Assembly: GCA_963696505.1 (NCBI GenBank)
Contig: CAVOKN010000013.1
Coordinates: forward strand, 109,496 to 173,495
Reading direction: 5' to 3'
Length of the DNA stretch: 64,000 bases
Source of the DNA: CAVOKN01 sp963696505
Lineage (GTDB): Bacteria; Pseudomonadota; Gammaproteobacteria; Burkholderiales; Rhodocyclaceae
Position numbers and translations under genes: made by a program. The notes beneath the pieces were generated by a model, which was not told the origin of the DNA, did not search any database, and worked only from the letters and a program-made list of their open reading frames with translations. Shown one piece after another: positions 17,692 to 27,005 of this stretch (position 1 is its first letter; the number at the start of each line of letters is the position of its first letter).

Positions 17692-20565
17692 ATGTCCGAA
17701 TCCATCCAGCCGGGCTCCGGCGGCTACGACCGGCAGGACCTGCAACGCTACCACCAGGCGCACGCCGAGATCGAATCCAGCCGGCACCACATCGAAGACG
17801 TGGACCGCGAGCGGCGCGCGCTCGAGCAGAGCGAGGCGGTCGCGCTGTTCCAGAAGCAGATCGACCTGCTGCAGCGGCGCCTGGTGAGCGACCCGAAGTT
17901 CTTCCGCGACGCGTTCGTCGCCGAGGGCACCAACGCCATCTCCTGGGAATTCCTGCAGGAGGAACTCGGCGAGAAGTTCACCAAGGCGTTCTGGAGCCTG
18001 CTGTTGCGCAGCGACGCCATGAGCTCGGTGCTGCTGCGCTTCATCTGGGGCATCCCGCTCAAGTACAAGCGCAAGTTCATCCACGCGATCGACGTGCATC
18101 TGTCGGAGCGCTACCCGATGTTCAAGGGCCTTTCCGAGGGCTGGCCGGGCCAGAACGCGATTCCGCCCTACATCCGCCCCGCCGAGGAGCGCGCCAAGGA
18201 CTTCGAGCTGGTGACCCAGGGCTATCTCGGTTACATGAGCCTGGGCTACAGCTTCCGCGAGGTCGAGATGTTCGTCTGGCTCGAGGTGCTGCGCGACAAG
18301 CAGTGCGACGACCGGCCGTGCGAGATCGGCGTTCATGTCGAGGGCAAGACCGAGGCCAAGGGCGGCTGCCCGGTGAAGATCCACATCCCGGAGATGCTGC
18401 AGCTGATGGGGCAGGGCAAGTTCCGCGAGGCGCTCGACCTGATCAAGCACTCGAACCCGCTGCCCAACGTCACCGGCCGCGTCTGCCCCCAGGAAATCCA
18501 GTGCCAGGGCGTGTGCACCCACACCGGCAAGCCGATCGAGATCGGCCAGCTCGAGTGGTACCTGCCGCAGAGCGAGAAGGTGGCGCGCGGCGGCGTGCCC
18601 GAGCCCAGGCAGGCCGGTTTCGTCAATCCCTGGGCCAAGGCGGACAAGCCGCCGATCGCGGTGGTCGGCTCCGGCCCGGCCGGACTGATCAATGCCTACC
18701 TGCTGTCCAAGGAAGGCTTCCCGGTGACGGTGCTCGAGGCCTTCCACGAGCTCGGCGGCGTGCTGCGCTACGGCATCCCGGAGTTCCGCCTGCCGAACGA
18801 ACTGATCGACGACGTGGTCGCGCGTATCCGGCAGCTCGGCGGCCAGTTCGTCACCAATTTCGTGGTCGGCAAGACCGCCACGCTGGAAGGGCTCAAGCGC
18901 GCCGGCTTCTGGAAGATCTTCATCGGCACCGGCGCGGGACTGCCGCGCTTCATGAACGTGCCGGGCGAGCACCTGCTGGGCGTGATGTCGGCCAACGAAT
19001 TCCTCACCCGGGTCAATCTCATGCAGGGGCACCGCGGTGGCTTCGAGACGCCGCTGCCCGAGACGAAAGGCAAGCAGGTGATCGTGATCGGCGGCGGCAA
19101 CACCGCCATGGACGCGGCGCGCACCGCGCGGCGCCTCGGCGGCAACGTCACCATCGTCTATCGCCGCACTCAGGCGGAGATGCCGGTACGCAAGGAGGAG
19201 CTTCACCACGCGCTCGAGGAAGGCATACAGCTCATGGTGCTGCGCGCGCCGCGCGAGTTCATCGGCGACAAGGACACCCATTTCGTCAAGTCCGCGGTGC
19301 TCGACGTGATCGAGCTCGGCGAGCCGGACGCCTCGGGGCGGCGCAGCCCGGTGGTGAGCGGCAAAACCGAGGAGATGGCGGTCGACCTGGCGATCATGGC
19401 GCTGGGCAACACCCCGAATCCGATCGTCAAGGACGCCGAACCGGATCTCAAGACTACCAAGTGGGGCACGATCGAAGTCAAGCAGGGCAGCCAGGAGACC
19501 TCGATCGATGGGGTGTTCTCCGGCGGCGATGCGGCGCGCGGCGGCTCCACGGCGATCCGCGCCGCCGGCGACGGCCAGGCGGCGGCGGCGCAGATCGTCG
19601 GCGAGATTCCCTTCACGCCGAGCGAGATCAAGGCGCTGGTCGCCAACGCCGAGCGCTACACCAAGCTCGGCCAGACCCGCGCCAAGATCGAACAGAAGAT
19701 CGAACTCGGCCACGGCATCGTCGAGTTCGTAGTGCGCTCGCCTCTGGTGGCCAAGGCGGCAAAGGCGGGACAGTTCGTGCGCGTGCTGGGCTGGGACAAG
19801 GGGGAACTGATTCCGCTCACGCTCGCCGACTGGGACTCGGAGAAGGGCACGATCACCCTGGTGATCCAGGGCCTGGGCAGCTCCACCATGATCATGAACA
19901 TGATGCAGGTGGGCGAGGCCTTCGCCGGTATCGCCGGGCCGCTCGGGCTGCCCAGCCAGCTCCACCGCTATGCCAACGGCGAAACCGTGGTGTTCACCGC
20001 AGGCGGCGTGGGCCTGCCGCCGGTCTATCCGATCCTGCGCGAGCATCTGCACATGGGCAACCACGTCACCCTGATCTCCGGCTTCCGCAGTAAGGATCTG
20101 GTGTTCTGGACGAAGGAGAACGAGCGCATCGGCCTGCTGCAGGCCCAGTACCCGGACCGGCTGGAGGTGATCTACACCACCAACGACGGCAGCTTCGGTG
20201 TGAAGGGCTTCGTCACCGGGCCGCTGGAGGAACTGCTGACCAAGGCCAAATCCGGCGAGGGCCGTCCGATCGGCGAAGTGGTGGCGATCGGCCCGCCGAT
20301 CATGATGCGTGCGGTGAGCGACCTGACCAAGCCCTACGGCGTGAAGACCGTGGCGAGCCTGAACTCGATCATGGTTGATTGCACCGGCATGTGTGGGGCA
20401 TGCATGGTCCCGGTTTCGATAGAGGGCAAGCCGGTGCGCAAGCACGCCTGCATCGACGGCCCGGAGATCGACTCGCACATCATCGATTGGGACAAGTTCC
20501 TGCCGCGCTTCAACCAGTTCAGAGCGCAGGAACAGCACAGCAAGGCCGAGCATGGCTTGACTTGA
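17692..20565 (+). CDS. fused Nfn-like flavoprotein (GltD-like domain + FNR-like [2Fe-2S] domain)
   Basis: 957 residues. Residues 1-~220 are a helical region I do not recognise. Next is a GltD/NfnB-like N-terminal cluster region (NVTGRVCPQEIQCQGVCTH), the FAD site (VVGSGPAGLINAYLLSKEGF, ~323), the NAD(P) site (VIGGGNTAMDAARTARRLGG, ~468), then an NfnA/SudB-like ferredoxin-reductase domain from about 660 (FTAGGVGLPPVYPILREHL) ending in a [2Fe-2S] motif (DCTGMCGACMVPV and KHACIDGPEID, ~897-925). It thus joins both subunits of an NADH-dependent ferredoxin:NADP oxidoreductase in one chain, large-subunit part first. It probably exchanges electrons between reduced ferredoxin from the upstream enzyme and NAD(P)H, possibly by bifurcation. 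Followed by a terminator. Confidence 0.82.
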   Translation: MSESIQPGSGGYDRQDLQRYHQAHAEIESSRHHIEDVDRERRALEQSEAVALFQKQIDLLQRRLVSDPKFFRDAFVAEGTNAISWEFLQEELGEKFTKAFWSLLLRSDAMSSVLLRFIWGIPLKYKRKFIHAIDVHLSERYPMFKGLSEGWPGQNAIPPYIRPAEERAKDFELVTQGYLGYMSLGYSFREVEMFVWLEVLRDKQCDDRPCEIGVHVEGKTEAKGGCPVKIHIPEMLQLMGQGKFREALDLIKHSNPLPNVTGRVCPQEIQCQGVCTHTGKPIEIGQLEWYLPQSEKVARGGVPEPRQAGFVNPWAKADKPPIAVVGSGPAGLINAYLLSKEGFPVTVLEAFHELGGVLRYGIPEFRLPNELIDDVVARIRQLGGQFVTNFVVGKTATLEGLKRAGFWKIFIGTGAGLPRFMNVPGEHLLGVMSANEFLTRVNLMQGHRGGFETPLPETKGKQVIVIGGGNTAMDAARTARRLGGNVTIVYRRTQAEMPVRKEELHHALEEGIQLMVLRAPREFIGDKDTHFVKSAVLDVIELGEPDASGRRSPVVSGKTEEMAVDLAIMALGNTPNPIVKDAEPDLKTTKWGTIEVKQGSQETSIDGVFSGGDAARGGSTAIRAAGDGQAAAAQIVGEIPFTPSEIKALVANAERYTKLGQTRAKIEQKIELGHGIVEFVVRSPLVAKAAKAGQFVRVLGWDKGELIPLTLADWDSEKGTITLVIQGLGSSTMIMNMMQVGEAFAGIAGPLGLPSQLHRYANGETVVFTAGGVGLPPVYPILREHLHMGNHVTLISGFRSKDLVFWTKENERIGLLQAQYPDRLEVIYTTNDGSFGVKGFVTGPLEELLTKAKSGEGRPIGEVVAIGPPIMMRAVSDLTKPYGVKTVASLNSIMVDCTGMCGACMVPVSIEGKPVRKHACIDGPEIDSHIIDWDKFLPRFNQFRAQEQHSKAEHGLT

Positions 20566-20933
20566 GCGCCTGCGCCGGCGTTCCCGATGCCGTAGGGCAA
20601 GGGCCGCGCGAGCGGCCCTTGCCTTTTCTCAGCTTTCTCCTGCCAAAGGCACTCGACGCGGAGAACACATCGGAACCCCCGGGCGCGCAAATGTCTTAGC
20701 AGCCGCCCGCCAGTCAAGTCCCGCTGTCGGTCGGCACCGCGCTCAAAGCGCCGGGTAACGATCGGCGGCACCGGCTGGGCGAGCAGGTGGCCCAGGCGCA
20801 ATTGTTCCAGCGGTGGCGTCCTGCGTCGGCCCCGACGGTGGCAATATCCTTCCCTGCGGGGCAGAATCCCGTTTCAGGCCCACGGCCGGGCCGCGGGTGC
20901 GCGGCACTACTCTTTTCCAGGGGCAACTGAAAA
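20566..20933 (+). other. intergenic region between Nfn-like gene and hybrid kinase
   Basis: Apart from the terminator at its left end, this 368-bp stretch holds no convincing gene. The promoter of the rpfC-like kinase should be here, but no clear -10/-35 pair was recognised. Confidence 0.5.
20596..20630 (+). terminator. rho-independent terminator after the Nfn-like gene
   Basis: A perfect 12-bp stem (GGCAAGGGCCGC / GCGGCCCTTGCC) with a GCGA loop is followed by TTTTCTC. It lies 30 bp after the stop of the Nfn-like gene and closes the PFOR-Nfn unit. Confidence 0.92.
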
Positions 20934-23525
20934 TTGACTGACAGGGCGGCGGCATCCGGGACGGAATCTGGCGACGAGGCGCAGAAATCCGCCATGGAAG
21001 CCTCGGTCCGTGCCGAGCTTGTCGCCCTGGTGTACCGCCAGACCCCCTTCACGCTGGTGATGGCGGTGGTCTTCTCCACCTTTCTGTGGCTGCTGTTGAA
21101 GCCCTTCACCGATCATCTGTTGGTGGGCGCCTGGTTCGTCGCCAACAACCTCGTCACCCTCGGCCGCTACCTGCTGATCCGCGCTTACCGCGCCGCCCAG
21201 CCCGGCCCCGAAGACACCACCCGCTGGCTGCGTCGCTTCACGCTGGGCACGCTGGCCGCCGGCATCGTCTGGGGAATGCTCGGCACGGTGCTCTATCCGC
21301 CCCCCGGCAATCCCTTTCAGTCCGTCATCATCTCGGCGATCATCGGCCTGGTGGCCGTCGGCCTGTTCACCCTCAGTCCGATTCTCACGATCTATCTCGC
21401 CCTGGCGGTGCCTATCCTCATGCCCTCGGGCATCTATCTGCTGCTGTCGAACGTGCCGGACGAACAGGTGGGCGGCGCCTTCCTCTGCCTGTTCCTGTTC
21501 ATCGCGATCACCAACGCCCGCCGGAATCAGCGAAACGTGACGGAGATGCTGCGGCTACGCTTCCGACTGGCCCATGCGGCCCAGGATGCCCAGGCCGCCA
21601 ACCTCGCCAAGTCCCGTTTCCTGGCCAACATGAGCCACGAGATTCGCACGCCCCTGAACGGCGTGCTGGGCATCGCCCAGCTCATGCTGGAGCGCGTGGC
21701 CGACCGGCGCGATCGGGAGGACCTGCAGACCCTCTACCTGTCTGGCCAACAGTTGCTGGCCATCGTCAACGACGTGCTGGACATCTCGAAGATCGAGGCC
21801 GGCAAGACCGAACTGGCAAGTTCCGATTTCGATCTGCACCGCGTCCTCGCCGAGGTCACCGCCAGCCTCGGCGAACAGGCCCGCCGCAAGGGGCTGGAAT
21901 TGCGACTTGAGGTCGACGCCGATGTGCCGCGCTTCGTGCGCGGCGATGCGGTGAGGCTCAAGCAGGTGCTCATTAACCTGTTGGGCAACGCGGTCAAGTT
22001 CACCGCCAGGGGCGGGGTCCACACCCGGGTCGCCCGGGGTGCGGCAGCGGGGCAGGTCGCCTTCGCCGTGAGCGACACCGGCATCGGCATCGCCCAGGCT
22101 GACCAGGATCGCATCTTCGCGTCCTTCTCCCAGGCCGACAGCTCGCCCGGGCGGCGCTACGGCGGAACCGGGCTGGGCCTGGCCATTTCGCGCCAGCTGG
22201 TCGAACTCATGGGCGGCCGGCTGGAAGTCGACAGCACCCTGGGCGGAGGCTCGACTTTCCGCTTCACGGCTTACTTCTCGCCACCCGCGGATCCGGCGCG
22301 GGCGGCCGAATCGGCAACTCCGGCCCGCGTCGCCCTGCCCGCACTGCGCGGGCACGTCCTGCTGGTCGAGGACATCCCGATCAATTGCGCGGTTTCCCGC
22401 GGCATGCTCGAATCCATGGGCATTTCGGTGGAGGTCGCCGAGGACGGCGAGCAAGCCGTGCGCATGGCGACATCGCAGCGCTTCGATGCCGTTCTCATGG
22501 ACTGCCACATGCCCGGCGTCGACGGCTACGAGGCCACGCGCCGCATCCGTGCCGCCGAGGCCGCCGAGGGTCGCGGCGTCCATGTACCCATCGTCGCCGT
22601 CACCGCCAACGCGATCCGCGGCGACCGAGAACTGTGCATCGCCGCTGGTATGGACGCCCATCTCGGCAAGCCCTTCCTGCGGCAGGACCTGCACGCGATC
22701 CTGGCCCCCTGGCTGCCGCAGCAGCAGGACAGCCCGGTCGCCGTGGCCAGGGAGCCGATTCCGGAATACGAATTGCGGCGCATGTTCGTGGCTGACGCCC
22801 AGCGTCTGATGGACGAACTGGGCGCGGCGCTGGCCGACGGTGACCATACCGCGGCGGTCCGCGCAGCCCACAGCTTACGTTCGGTCAGCAGCCACGTCGA
22901 GGCGGCCGGACTCGCCCAGGCCTGCTCGGTGCTGGAGTCGCAGCTGCGCTCAGGCCGCGCGAACGGACAGGCTTCGGCCTTGCACGGGGTGCGCCAGCAG
23001 TTCAACCAGGCCATCGCAGGTTTCGCGGGCGGGCCACCGACCGCGGCAGAAATGCCCGGTGCGGCGCCGGGCGCGGCGTCCTCTGAAACACCGCCGCCGG
23101 TGGCCGAGTCCTCGCCCTGCGCCCTGGTCGTGGATGACGAGCCCAACGACCGCTTCCTGATCGGCCGGGTGCTGACCAGCCTCGGATTCCGCGTCGAGGA
23201 ATGCGACTCCGGAAACGAGGCGCTGAACATCTGCCGTGACCACCGCCCCGATCTCGTGGTGCTCGACGGCATCCTTCCCGGGATGGACGGCGTGGAAACC
23301 TGCGTCGCGCTGCGCGCCGAGAAGGGCCTCAGTGGACTGCCCATCATCATGGTTTCGGGAATCCAGGAGGAATCCTGGCGCAGCCGCGCGCGGGCCGCGG
23401 GGGCGACGGCGGTGGTGTACAAGGCCGTGGCCGCCCGCCAGCTCGCCAACGATCTGGGTCAGGCCATCGCAGCGGTCCCGGGACGCGGGCGCGCCCCGGG
23501 AAATCCGTCCGCCCTGCCCGGCTAG
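20934..23525 (+). CDS. RpfC-like hybrid sensor kinase (TM-HK-REC-Hpt-REC)
   Basis: 863 residues; start taken as TTG at 20934 after AGGGG, with ATG at 20994 as the alternative. About six transmembrane helices (residues ~40-190), then a dimerisation/phosphoacceptor box (MSHEIRTPLNGVLG, H235), an ATPase domain (LINLLGNAVKF, DTGIGIA, GGTGLGLAISRQL), a receiver (phospho-Asp ~523 in AVLMDCHMPGVDGYEATR), an Hpt domain (H646 in AAHSLRSVSSHVE) and a second receiver (Asp ~778 in VVLDGILPGMDG). The TM-HK-REC-Hpt layout plus an rpfF homologue next door identifies an RpfC-type sensor of diffusible signal factor. The extra C-terminal receiver is not in Xanthomonas RpfC. No RpfG-type HD-GYP regulator is in the window. 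Confidence 0.8.
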   Translation: MTDRAAASGTESGDEAQKSAMEASVRAELVALVYRQTPFTLVMAVVFSTFLWLLLKPFTDHLLVGAWFVANNLVTLGRYLLIRAYRAAQPGPEDTTRWLRRFTLGTLAAGIVWGMLGTVLYPPPGNPFQSVIISAIIGLVAVGLFTLSPILTIYLALAVPILMPSGIYLLLSNVPDEQVGGAFLCLFLFIAITNARRNQRNVTEMLRLRFRLAHAAQDAQAANLAKSRFLANMSHEIRTPLNGVLGIAQLMLERVADRRDREDLQTLYLSGQQLLAIVNDVLDISKIEAGKTELASSDFDLHRVLAEVTASLGEQARRKGLELRLEVDADVPRFVRGDAVRLKQVLINLLGNAVKFTARGGVHTRVARGAAAGQVAFAVSDTGIGIAQADQDRIFASFSQADSSPGRRYGGTGLGLAISRQLVELMGGRLEVDSTLGGGSTFRFTAYFSPPADPARAAESATPARVALPALRGHVLLVEDIPINCAVSRGMLESMGISVEVAEDGEQAVRMATSQRFDAVLMDCHMPGVDGYEATRRIRAAEAAEGRGVHVPIVAVTANAIRGDRELCIAAGMDAHLGKPFLRQDLHAILAPWLPQQQDSPVAVAREPIPEYELRRMFVADAQRLMDELGAALADGDHTAAVRAAHSLRSVSSHVEAAGLAQACSVLESQLRSGRANGQASALHGVRQQFNQAIAGFAGGPPTAAEMPGAAPGAASSETPPPVAESSPCALVVDDEPNDRFLIGRVLTSLGFRVEECDSGNEALNICRDHRPDLVVLDGILPGMDGVETCVALRAEKGLSGLPIIMVSGIQEESWRSRARAAGATAVVYKAVAARQLANDLGQAIAAVPGRGRAPGNPSALPG

Positions 23526-23838
23526 CCCGAACGGCTCACCCGGCCCGGTCACTGCGCCGCAGAGGACGAGGCGGGCGCTGAGGGGCCAGCAAGCCCGTCG
23601 TCACCCGCAGGGCGAACTGCGCCGAACTTACCAGCCTACGCCCATCACCGTCCGAGCGAGGCCTCGAACACCGGGCCTTTTTCCGTTCTTTTCCCACCTT
23701 GCAATATATCGTTTCCCTGCCGATAGTCCGGTTGTCCGGAGGCATCTCCCTCTGGACAGGCCCCATACATGGAGACAGACATGACAAAAACTGCAGGTAA
23801 TCAGAGGCGGGCTGGACGAGATCCGCACTGCACAAGGT
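23526..23838 (+). other. intergenic region before rpfF
   Basis: 313 bp. A short reading frame with ATGs at 23769 and 23781 (METDMTKTAGNQRRAG) is in a different frame from rpfF and does not resemble the RpfF N-terminus; it may be a leader or chance. An AT-rich patch near 23700-23730 (GCAATATATCGTTTCCC) could hold a promoter. Confidence 0.35.
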
Positions 23839-24969
23839 ATGCCCCCCCGGCAATGGCACAGCGAAGACACGGCTTACGAGCAGATCGACATCGAGATCGA
23901 CCCCGAACTGGGCGCCCTATGGAGCTACATGCGCCCGCGCAAGGTGCCCTGCTTCAATCCCCAACTACTCAATGAGCTCGCCGACCTGCAACGGCAGATC
24001 GAGACCTCCGAGGGCGTCATCTGGCATCAAGGCAAGCCGGTGCGGCTGCGCTACTACCTCCAGGCATCGCGCGTACCCGGCGTGTTCAACTACGGCGGCG
24101 ACCTAGCGCTATTCGCCCAGCTCGCGGAGGCACGCGACCGCAACATGCTGATGCGCTATTCCACGACCTGCGTGGAGAATCTCTGCCGCTGCCTGGACAG
24201 CTTCGGCCAACCGATCGCGACCATCGGCGTGGTGCAGGGCGACGCCCTGGGCGGGGGTTTCGAGTGCGCGCTGGCGATGAACGTCTTGGTGGCCGAGCGC
24301 AACACCAAGATGGGATTCCCGGAGATCCTGTTCAACATGTTCCCCGGCATGGGGGCCTACAGCTTCCTGGCGCGGCGCGTCAGCATGCGCGTGGCGGAGG
24401 ACATGATGTACAGCGGCGCCACCTACACCGGCGAGGAGCTGGCGCAGATGGGCGTGGTGGACGTGCTGGCCGAGGACGGCGAGGGCGAGGCGGCCGCGCG
24501 GCGCTACATGAAGGAGCGGCTGCGCCGCCACAACGGCTTCAGCGCCATCCTGCTGGCGCGGCGCGAGATCGCCCCGGTTTCGCGTGAGGAACTGATGCGC
24601 ATCACCACCGTCTGGGTAGACGCCGTGCTGCGGCTGGAGTCCAAAGACATCCGCATCATGCAGCGGCTGGTGCGGGCGCAGCAGGCGCGGCACGAAGCGG
24701 CCGCCGTAGCGTCGCCGTCGGCCGCAGCGGCAGGCGCCGCGCCTGAGCTGCGACCGAACCGGGTCCCATCACCCCCGGCGCAGGGCGAGACTTACCTTTC
24801 CCCTGCAACGGCACCCGCGCGACAGCCCCGGCGCGTTTGCCACCGCCTGCCCGCCGTGCACCGCGGCATCGGGTCGCGGCTTGCCTTGAGGGCCGCTCCG
24901 GCACGGCCTGCGGACGGCTTGGCGCCGGTTTCCGGGAGCGCAGCGGTCTCGGCGGCCGCCACCTCCTAG
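23839..24969 (+). CDS. rpfF: RpfF-like DSF synthase (crotonase family)
   Basis: The first ~285 residues match RpfF: NYGGDLALFAQLAEARDR, GVVQGDALGGGFECALAMN, MGFPEILFNMFPGMGAYSFL and a C-terminal ELMRITTVWVDAVLRL. The two catalytic glutamates known from Xanthomonas RpfF (E141, E161) are present here as E142 and E162. The enzyme makes cis-2-unsaturated fatty-acid signals (DSF) from acyl-ACP. It follows the RpfC-like sensor in the same direction, the expected synthase-sensor pairing. The annotated frame runs ~90 residues beyond the usual end in Ala/Pro/Arg-rich sequence; this tail is either a real extension or readthrough caused by a frameshift. The start has only AAGG close upstream. Confidence 0.85.
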   Translation: MPPRQWHSEDTAYEQIDIEIDPELGALWSYMRPRKVPCFNPQLLNELADLQRQIETSEGVIWHQGKPVRLRYYLQASRVPGVFNYGGDLALFAQLAEARDRNMLMRYSTTCVENLCRCLDSFGQPIATIGVVQGDALGGGFECALAMNVLVAERNTKMGFPEILFNMFPGMGAYSFLARRVSMRVAEDMMYSGATYTGEELAQMGVVDVLAEDGEGEAAARRYMKERLRRHNGFSAILLARREIAPVSREELMRITTVWVDAVLRLESKDIRIMQRLVRAQQARHEAAAVASPSAAAAGAAPELRPNRVPSPPAQGETYLSPATAPARQPRRVCHRLPAVHRGIGSRLALRAAPARPADGLAPVSGSAAVSAAATS

Positions 24970-24983
24970 CTAGCGGTATGACA

Positions 24984-25110
24984 GCGCTCCCGGGAAACGA
25001 TATTCCGCCTGGGAGCGCCTTCACACTGGTGGCCTCGACCTCCTTGGCCGGCGGCACACCGGCGCTCCCGAAAGTCAGCGCCCGGCGAACGCCTCGCACC
25101 TGGGAGCGCC
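24984..25110. repeat. pair of REP-like inverted repeats
   Basis: Two hairpins share the same arms: GCGCTCCC (24984-24991) with GGGAGCGC (25011-25018), and GGCGCTCCC (25061-25069) with GGGAGCGCC (25102-25110). The arms are the same but the loops differ, as expected of a dispersed palindromic repeat family. They sit in the 485-bp gene-free stretch between rpfF and the caspase-like gene (24970-25454), where nothing else was recognised. Confidence 0.6.
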
Positions 25111-25454
25111 GCGACCAAAAAGCACTGCGGGCTGCTCGCGCCCGATTCGCGCGGACCGGACCTGGCCAAGTCCGCAGCCTGGGCTTGCCGCGATTCGGAA
25201 AACCACCCGACGGGTGCCCGAGCGAGAGGCCCTGAATGAGCCGCCGATTCGCCTCCTTCGCGTTCTTGGCGGATCGGCAACTCAGGTTCTTGGGTTCAAG
25301 AACTGCCAACCGCACTGACAACCCAAATTGCGCCCGAGCGGCGTGCTCTTAAGTGCGGCGGCGCGCACCCGGGGCGATTCACGTGGATCAACACTGCGCA
25401 CGGGAATGGCGCGCAGATTCGAATCGCCTTGTCAGCGAAAGAACCGGGGATACC

Positions 25455-26938
25455 ATGCCGCCCCCGCCCATCCAATGCGCGTCAGCGATTGCGTGCTCGC
25501 CGGGGCAGTTGCTGCGCCGGATCGCGATCTTTGCCGCCCTCGTCGGTGCCATCCCGGCCGCAGCGATGGCCGCCGACCCGCCGGATCCCACCACCGGCGC
25601 GACTCCCACCAAGACTGAACCGGGCCATCTGGACGAAGCCCGCATGCGGGAACTTGCGCCAGGCCAGGAACGCAGCGCCCGCGTCATGGCGGCGGAGGAA
25701 CAGAGGCAGAGTTCGGGCGTGCCGGTGCGCGACGGCCAGACTTATCGCATCGAGGCCAGCGGCGAGTGGAAAGCGGGCACGCTCTGCAATCCCACCGGCC
25801 CCGGCGGCAAGGATGCGTACACCCTGCTCTGCTTTCCCAACCCGATCGACACGCCCATCGTCAGGGGCTTCAGCTTCGGGACGCTGATCGCGAAAATCGG
25901 ACGCGACGGACCGCCCTTCGCGTTGGGCGACAGACTCGACTTCGAGGCGACCCGCGATGGCCTGCTGTACCTCAGGATCAACGAAGGGCCGGGCTGGGCA
26001 TGGGACAACCGCGGCCATGTAACGGCGGTGATCAGGCTGGTCGGCGATGGCGCGGCGAGCGCGAGGCCGCCGGACGCCGCAGCGGCGGACGCGAGAGCCT
26101 CCACCGCCGCCCCGGCGGCCGCTAGCGCTCCGCGCGCCCAGCACTGGGCGGTGGTGGTGGGCGTGTCCGAATATGCCGACAGCAGGATTCCGTCGCTGCG
26201 CTATGCCACGGCGGACGCGAAGGCGGTCTACGACTGGCTGGTGGCCCCGGATGGCGGGCGCTACGCGCCGGCGAGAGTCCGCCTGCTCGTCGATCGGGAG
26301 GCGACCGCCACCAACATCCGCGACGCACTGTTCAACTGGCTGCGCCAGGCCATCGCCGAGGACGTGGTCCTGATCTACTTTGCCGGGCACGGCTCGCCCG
26401 ATTCGCCCGACAGCGCCAACAACCTGTTTCTACTGCTCTACGACACCCGCTACGACAACGTCGCGGCCACCGGCTTTCCGATGTGGGACATAGAGACGGC
26501 ACTCAAGCGCTTCATCCCGGCGCGGCGCGTGGTGGTGATCGCCGATGCCTGCCATTCGGGCGGTGTCGGCGCCAGCTATGACATCGCCCGGCGGAGCGCC
26601 GGCGGTCTGCGGGTGAACCCGATCGCGTCCGGATTGCAGAGCCTTTCGAAGGTGGGCGACGGCATTGCAGTGATCAGCGCGTCGGATGAGCGGCAGCTAT
26701 CCGCGGAAGGTGCCCGCTTCGGCGGCGGCCACGGTGTGTTCACCTACTTCCCGATCGAGGGTCTGAGTGGGCAGCGGACTACAACCGCGACGGCAGGGTT
26801 TCGCTCGGGGAACTGATCCCTTACCTGTCCGAAAACGTGCGGCGCGAAACCCAGAGCGCCCAGAGCCCGACGGTCGCAGGCAAGTTCGACCCGGCAATTT
26901 CCATCGCACGCCCGCCCGCCGGTGCGGGTGCCAACTGA
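25455..26938 (+). CDS. secreted caspase-like (peptidase C14) protein with EF-hand (one frameshift)
   Basis: The start at 25455 gives a signal peptide (LLRRIAIFAALVGAIPAAAM). Residues ~70-195 form a beta-rich domain (YRIEASGEWKAGTLCNPTGP, FSFGTLIAKIG, LYLRINEGPGWAWDNRGH) reminiscent of LecA-like sugar-binding folds (inference). The caspase domain starts at WAVVVGVSEYADSRIPSLRY and carries the catalytic pair: His in VLIYFAGHGS and Cys in VVIADACHSGG. One base is missing near 26770; restoring it turns the false end into GAADYNRDGRVSLGELIPYL, a canonical EF-hand calcium loop, and a stop at 26936-26938. The next gene starts 67 bp later, so they may be co-transcribed. Bacterial caspase homologues act in cell death, protein processing or conflict; its target is unknown. 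Confidence 0.78.
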
Positions 26939-27005
26939 GCCGGGAGGAGGCAAGTGTGGACGTTCCGGCCAGCCAAAGGCCGCTCGACACTCTGCAGGAG
27001 GCACC

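Noticed and set aside
17662..20553. 963-residue open frame on the minus strand
   Set aside because: Antisense shadow of the Nfn-like gene, which has full FAD, NAD and iron-sulfur motifs.
23769..23975. Alternative upstream start for rpfF (METDMTKTAGNQ...)
   Set aside because: It is in another frame and does not resemble the RpfF N-terminus; joining it would need a frameshift without homology support.
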